This document shows, in pieces, positions 60,830-64,000 of a DNA stretch of 64,000 nt; position 1 is the stretch's first letter; every line of letters begins with the position of its first letter. The stretch covers positions 806,001-870,000 of the forward strand of contig NC_014804.1 of NCBI RefSeq assembly GCF_000151105.2, in the 5' to 3' direction. The notes below the pieces were generated by a model. It did not search any database. It saw nothing but the letters and a program-made list of their open reading frames with translations, and was not told the DNA's origin. This DNA is from Thermococcus barophilus MP (GTDB taxonomy: Archaea; Methanobacteriota_B; Thermococci; Thermococcales; Thermococcaceae). The position numbers were made by a program, and so were the translations under genes.

Positions 60830-61646
60830 TCTCTTCAACTATTTCTTCTGCCATTTTTCCTGTTTCACTTTCTTGTCTTATAATTTCCTCCTTTATTTCT
60901 TCCCTGATTTTGCCTTTCTTATACTCAAGGGCTTTTTCAACTAAGGCATCAAAGAGAGGCTGCATTTCATCCATGTATTCTGCAAGCCACTGAACCCCGA
61001 TGGCAAACTTCTCCGGAATCTCAATACCTTCGATTATACCATCATCAGCATAGGCAACTGGCTTAATACCATCTCCAAGCTTTCTGATAGCCTGGTGATG
61101 GAAACTGTTAACGCCGATAAAAACTTCATTTGTCCCTTCAATGTTCAGCTTTTCCTTTAGAATCTCAAACAGCATTGAATTAGTTTTTATCCTGACTTCA
61201 TGAACTTTACAGCTGGGATGAACTAAGAACCTCCCTCCACTTGTCCAGTCATGCTTTATAGCCTTTGGAATTTCACTAACGACATCCTGATACAAAGTGC
61301 CTCCAAGGGCAACGTTCAGGGCTTGAGCACCTCTCCCAATTCCCAAGATGGGAAGGTTCCTTTCAAGAGCTGCTCTAATTAAAGTAAGCTCAAACTCGTC
61401 TCTCTGAACATCCAAATTCCTTATTTTTGTCGTCAGCTCTCCCCCATAATACTTAGGATGAATATCTGGCCCTTCTGGAAAAATCAAACCATCCATTGCC
61501 TCAAGGACATCTGTTATTCCAACGAGAGGAGGGATTGCTACGGGTATTCCCCCGGCTTTTTTAATCCTTTTAACATACATATCATTTATTGTCAAAGCAC
61601 CAGTTTCCCAGTCGAATTGTGCCACAATGCCTATAATGGGTTTCAT
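60795..61646 (-). CDS. Class I glutamine amidotransferase-fold protein (C26/PuuD-like) lacking the catalytic triad
   Basis: 283 residues. Overall peptidase C26 pattern: MKPIIGIVAQ, GLIFPEGPDIHPKYYG, NVALGGTLYQDV, VNSFHHQAI. The nucleophile elbow, normally GICRG, reads GIGRG (Gly104, codon GGG), and the usual VQWHPE reads VQWLAE (Leu221). Cys and His are therefore both replaced and only Glu223 stays. A charged helical tail (about 240-283) is added. Likely a binding or regulatory pseudoenzyme. Intact frame and start ATG 61646, so not a decayed gene. Confidence 0.83.
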   Translation of the reverse strand: MKPIIGIVAQFDWETGALTINDMYVKRIKKAGGIPVAIPPLVGITDVLEAMDGLIFPEGPDIHPKYYGGELTTKIRNLDVQRDEFELTLIRAALERNLPILGIGRGAQALNVALGGTLYQDVVSEIPKAIKHDWTSGGRFLVHPSCKVHEVRIKTNSMLFEILKEKLNIEGTNEVFIGVNSFHHQAIRKLGDGIKPVAYADDGIIEGIEIPEKFAIGVQWLAEYMDEMQPLFDALVEKALEYKKGKIREEIKEEIIRQESETGKMAEEIVEEIIEELSESHHR

Positions 61647-61736
61647 AACAGCATCACCAGATGAGGATTACATAATTATGCTATAAAAACTCAACTGCAT
61701 AAAATGTATTCAGAAAAGTGAAAAAAGCAAAGAGGA

Positions 61737-63089
61737 TCACTCCTTCTTTTTAAGCTTCTCGCACTTCTCGACGAAATCCTTGAGGATGTCGTAGAGCTTT
61801 GGCTGCCCAATTTCCTCGAGCTCATACCTAACACGAACGGCCGGCTTGTTGATGTTGAGGATTCTCCTCAGGTCAATTGGTGTTCCGATAACAACGACAT
61901 CAGCATCTGCTCTGTTTATTGTCTCCTCAAGCTCCTTAATCTGCTTCTTGCCGTATCCCATTGCTGGGAGGATAACATCTAAGTGTGGATACTTCTTGTA
62001 GGTCTCAACGATAGAGCCGACGGCATATGGTCTTGGATCAATGATCTCCTTAGCTCCAAACTTCTTGGCAGCAACGTAACCAGCTCCATACTTCATGCCG
62101 CCGTGTGTGAGTGTTGGTCCATCCTCAACAACAAGAACCCTCTTACCTTTGATCAATTCTGGCTTATCAACGAAGATTGGAGAAGCTGCTTCAATGACGA
62201 TAGCGTTTGGATTAACCTTCTCGATGTTCTCTCTAACTTTCTGCACGTTCTCCGGATATGCTGTCTCAACCTTGTTGATGATTATGACATCAGCCGAGCG
62301 GAAATTCGTCTCGCCTGGGTGGTACTTGAGCTCGTGCCCAGGTCTGTGAGGATCAGCCACAACAATCCAGAGATCTGGTTCATAGAACGGGAAGTCGTTG
62401 TTTCCTCCATCCCAGAGGATTATATCAGCTTCTTTCTCTGCCTCTCTGAGAATCTTCTCGTAGTCAACACCTGCATAAACCACGTGACCATAATCAATGT
62501 GTGGCTCGTACTCCTCTCTCTCCTCGATTGTACATTCGTACTTGTCAAGGTCTTCATAGGTTGCAAACCTCTGGACAATCTGCTTTCTCAAGTCCCCATA
62601 GGGCATTGGGTGTCTTATGACAGCAACTTTATATCCAAGATCCTTCAAAATCTTAGCAACTTTTCTTGATGTCTGGCTCTTTCCTGAGCCAGTTCTGACA
62701 GCTGTAACAGCTATAACTGGTTTGCTTGACTTGAGCATTGTGCTCTTAGGTCCAAGAAGCCAGAAGTCGGCACCAGCGGCATGGGCTCTTGAGGCTAAGT
62801 GCATGACGTGTTCGTGTGATACATCGGAGTAAGCAAAAACTGCAATGTCAATGTCGTGCTCTTTGATGATTTTCTCTAAGTCATCTTCGCTCCAGATTGG
62901 GATACCGTTTGGATAGAGAGGACCAGCCAATTCTGGTGGGTAGATTCTACCCTCAATATCTGGGATCTGAGTGGCTGTAAATGCTACGACTTCATAATCG
63001 GGGTTGTTTCTAAAGAAGACGTTGAAGTTGTGGAAGTCTCTTCCAGCAGCTCCCAGAATAATAACTCTTTTTCTTTTCTTCTCGGCCAT
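61737..63089 (-). CDS. Cyclic 2,3-diphosphoglycerate synthetase-like P-loop protein
   Basis: 450 residues. Rossmann-like N-terminus (RVIILGAAGRDFHNFNVFFRN), P-loop VRTGSGKSQTSR at 131-142, ILWDGGNNDFPFYEPDLWIVV, DPHRPGHELKYHPGE and EDGPTLTHGGMKYGAGY. Matches the family named after the Methanothermus cyclic-2,3-DPG synthetase; Thermococcales are not known for much cDPG, so the true reaction may differ. ATG 63089 (MAEKKRKRV) follows GAGGTGATTG. A 212-bp divergent gap separates it from alaX; it holds TATA-like stretches only. Confidence 0.8.
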   Translation of the reverse strand: MAEKKRKRVIILGAAGRDFHNFNVFFRNNPDYEVVAFTATQIPDIEGRIYPPELAGPLYPNGIPIWSEDDLEKIIKEHDIDIAVFAYSDVSHEHVMHLASRAHAAGADFWLLGPKSTMLKSSKPVIAVTAVRTGSGKSQTSRKVAKILKDLGYKVAVIRHPMPYGDLRKQIVQRFATYEDLDKYECTIEEREEYEPHIDYGHVVYAGVDYEKILREAEKEADIILWDGGNNDFPFYEPDLWIVVADPHRPGHELKYHPGETNFRSADVIIINKVETAYPENVQKVRENIEKVNPNAIVIEAASPIFVDKPELIKGKRVLVVEDGPTLTHGGMKYGAGYVAAKKFGAKEIIDPRPYAVGSIVETYKKYPHLDVILPAMGYGKKQIKELEETINRADADVVVIGTPIDLRRILNINKPAVRVRYELEEIGQPKLYDILKDFVEKCEKLKKKE

Positions 63090-63301
63090 TTCAATCACCT
63101 CAAAAATTCCATACCAGCAAAAGGGTATCAATTTTGGCATTTATAACCATTTTCGTTGAATAATGAAAGAGTTTGACAAAAATTCTTTGGATGTGCATTT
63201 TTAAATTGGAAGAAGCTTCGAAAATCAGGTGGCAATCTTTGATTCACAATTACCGGCAAACTTAATAATCCCCAATGCCATCTAATTTTCGGTGTCTCTA
63301 A

Positions 63302-63757
63302 ATGAACGAACTTGAAGTTAGAACCCACACTGCTCTCCATGTTGTTAAGGGTGCAGTTGTCAAAGTGCTTGGAGAAAAAGCAAAGTGGACTGCAAGCGTT
63401 TATGTCAACGGAAATCATGGAAGATTAACAGTCAAATTTGATCGAAAACCCACCCAAGAGGAAATTGCTAAAATTGAGAGGATGGCAAATGAGAAAGTTA
63501 AGGAAAATGTCCCCATTCATGTATATGAACTGCCGAGAGAAGAAGCTGAAAAGAGATTTGGTGAGGATATGTATGATCTATTTCCAATTCCCCCAGAGAT
63601 TAAGACACTAAAAGTAGTTGTTATTGAAAACTGGAATGTAAATGCATGCAACAAACAGCACACAAAAACAACACGGGAAGTTGGAAAGATAAAAATCAAG
63701 AAGGTGAGGTTCAGAAAGAGCAAAGAGTTGCTCGAAATTAGCTTTGATGTTCTATGA
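63302..63757 (+). CDS. alaX: AlaX-S trans-editing alanyl-tRNA hydrolase
   Basis: 151 residues, close to P. horikoshii AlaX-S. Zinc ligands H9 and H13 (HTALH) and C116 and H120 (CNKQH). It is the stand-alone editing domain of AlaRS and removes serine (or glycine) wrongly attached to tRNA-Ala. ATG 63302 is preceded by GGTGTC. Ends 14 bp before the convergent small gene. Confidence 0.9.
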   Translation: MNELEVRTHTALHVVKGAVVKVLGEKAKWTASVYVNGNHGRLTVKFDRKPTQEEIAKIERMANEKVKENVPIHVYELPREEAEKRFGEDMYDLFPIPPEIKTLKVVVIENWNVNACNKQHTKTTREVGKIKIKKVRFRKSKELLEISFDVL

Positions 63758-63771
63758 CTTAAGCCTGCGCC

Positions 63772-63996
63772 TCACTTCTCAGAGCTCATCATTTCATCTA
63801 CCCATCCTGGCTTTGTGAAACCCTTTTTCACTCCACTGTAAGTAATTATATACATCAGTGGTTTTTCAACATTAGGCGTCTTATAGATGAGGTAATGCCT
63901 CACTGTATGGAGTTTACCATCCCTGTAAACAACTTCAACTTTGTACTGAAAGCTTTCCAGTTTCTTCATGTCCTCTTCTGTGATCTCAGTGCCCAT
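63772..63996 (-). CDS. Small hypothetical protein
   Basis: 74 residues, ATG at 63996; the frame may extend past the window edge, as only four bases remain to its left on this strand. Mostly beta with charged residues (YKVEVVYRDGKLHTVRHYLIYKT, LMYIITYSGV). No cysteine, no membrane segment, no recognised family. Confidence 0.6.
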   Translation of the reverse strand: MGTEITEEDMKKLESFQYKVEVVYRDGKLHTVRHYLIYKTPNVEKPLMYIITYSGVKKGFTKPGWVDEMMSSEK

Positions 63997-64000
63997 GATT

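Overview
The window is chromosomal DNA of a hyperthermophilic euryarchaeon of the order Thermococcales, most likely a Thermococcus of the moderate-GC lineage. I base this on the gene set, not a database search: FAU-1, RadB, PAN with a C-terminal HbYX motif, class I lysyl-tRNA synthetase, PfpI, an FL11-type Lrp regulator, AlaX-S, a GH57 alpha-galactosidase beside galactokinase, and two archaeal dye-linked proline dehydrogenase clusters. Archaeal TATA boxes, GGTGA/GGAGG ribosome-binding sites and dense 1-14 nt gene overlaps fit. Protein-coding DNA is AT-rich by eye; the rRNA genes are very GC-rich.

Layout. 0-6 kb: truncated moaA, a coiled-coil/FAU-1 pair, UPF0173-radB, ASCH and DUF1614 genes, PRPP synthetase. 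6.1-11.3 kb: one rRNA operon, 16S - tRNA-Ala(UGC) - 23S, without 5S, both rRNAs enclosed by long processing stems. 11.3-24.5 kb: housekeeping genes (MDP-1-like phosphatase, DUF366, LysS, orphan IorB-like subunit, AbrB-PhoU regulator, asparaginase-MFS-LipS2, RIO2, PAN). 24.6-28 kb: a stand-alone cas6 and a lipid-linked glycan group (WecA/Alg7-like transferase, HAD-GT2 fusion, DUF2304). 28-36 kb: dCMP deaminase, a BlaI/M48 pair, UMP kinase, CoA-disulfide reductase, KptA, MFS, secernin-type hydrolase, GalT. 36.2-38.4 kb: a GC-rich gene for a secreted, apparently circularly permuted C13-like protease. 38.5-45.4 kb: GH1 glycosidase plus the operon galK - GH57 - MFS - PIG-L deacetylase - GH4. 45.5 kb: tRNA-Leu(UAG). 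45.7-53.9 kb: PDH1 (pdhA-F-X-B), PDH2 (alpha-gamma-beta), and a sodium/proline-type symporter with a small accessory protein. 54-64 kb: OBG/DRG GTPase, FL11-type regulator, PfpI, PspC/toastrack-like pair with a CitG-like gene, HK97 A-domain (DUF1884, encapsulin-like) protein, OsmC, SPL-like radical SAM protein, a GATase pseudoenzyme, a cyclic-2,3-DPG-synthetase-like protein, AlaX-S and a small hypothetical.

How it fits together. The symporter would import proline (or a related solute) for oxidation by the two FAD/Fe-S complexes. GalK and GalT process galactose released by the glycosidases, while the deacetylase in the same operon suggests that the imported saccharide carries an N-acetylated amino sugar. 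No CRISPR array, insertion sequence, integrase or replication origin is visible. The least expected items are the permuted protease, the A-domain encapsulin-like protein beside OsmC, the Cas6 that appears to lack the known catalytic residues, and the GATase-fold protein whose nucleophile and histidine are both replaced.
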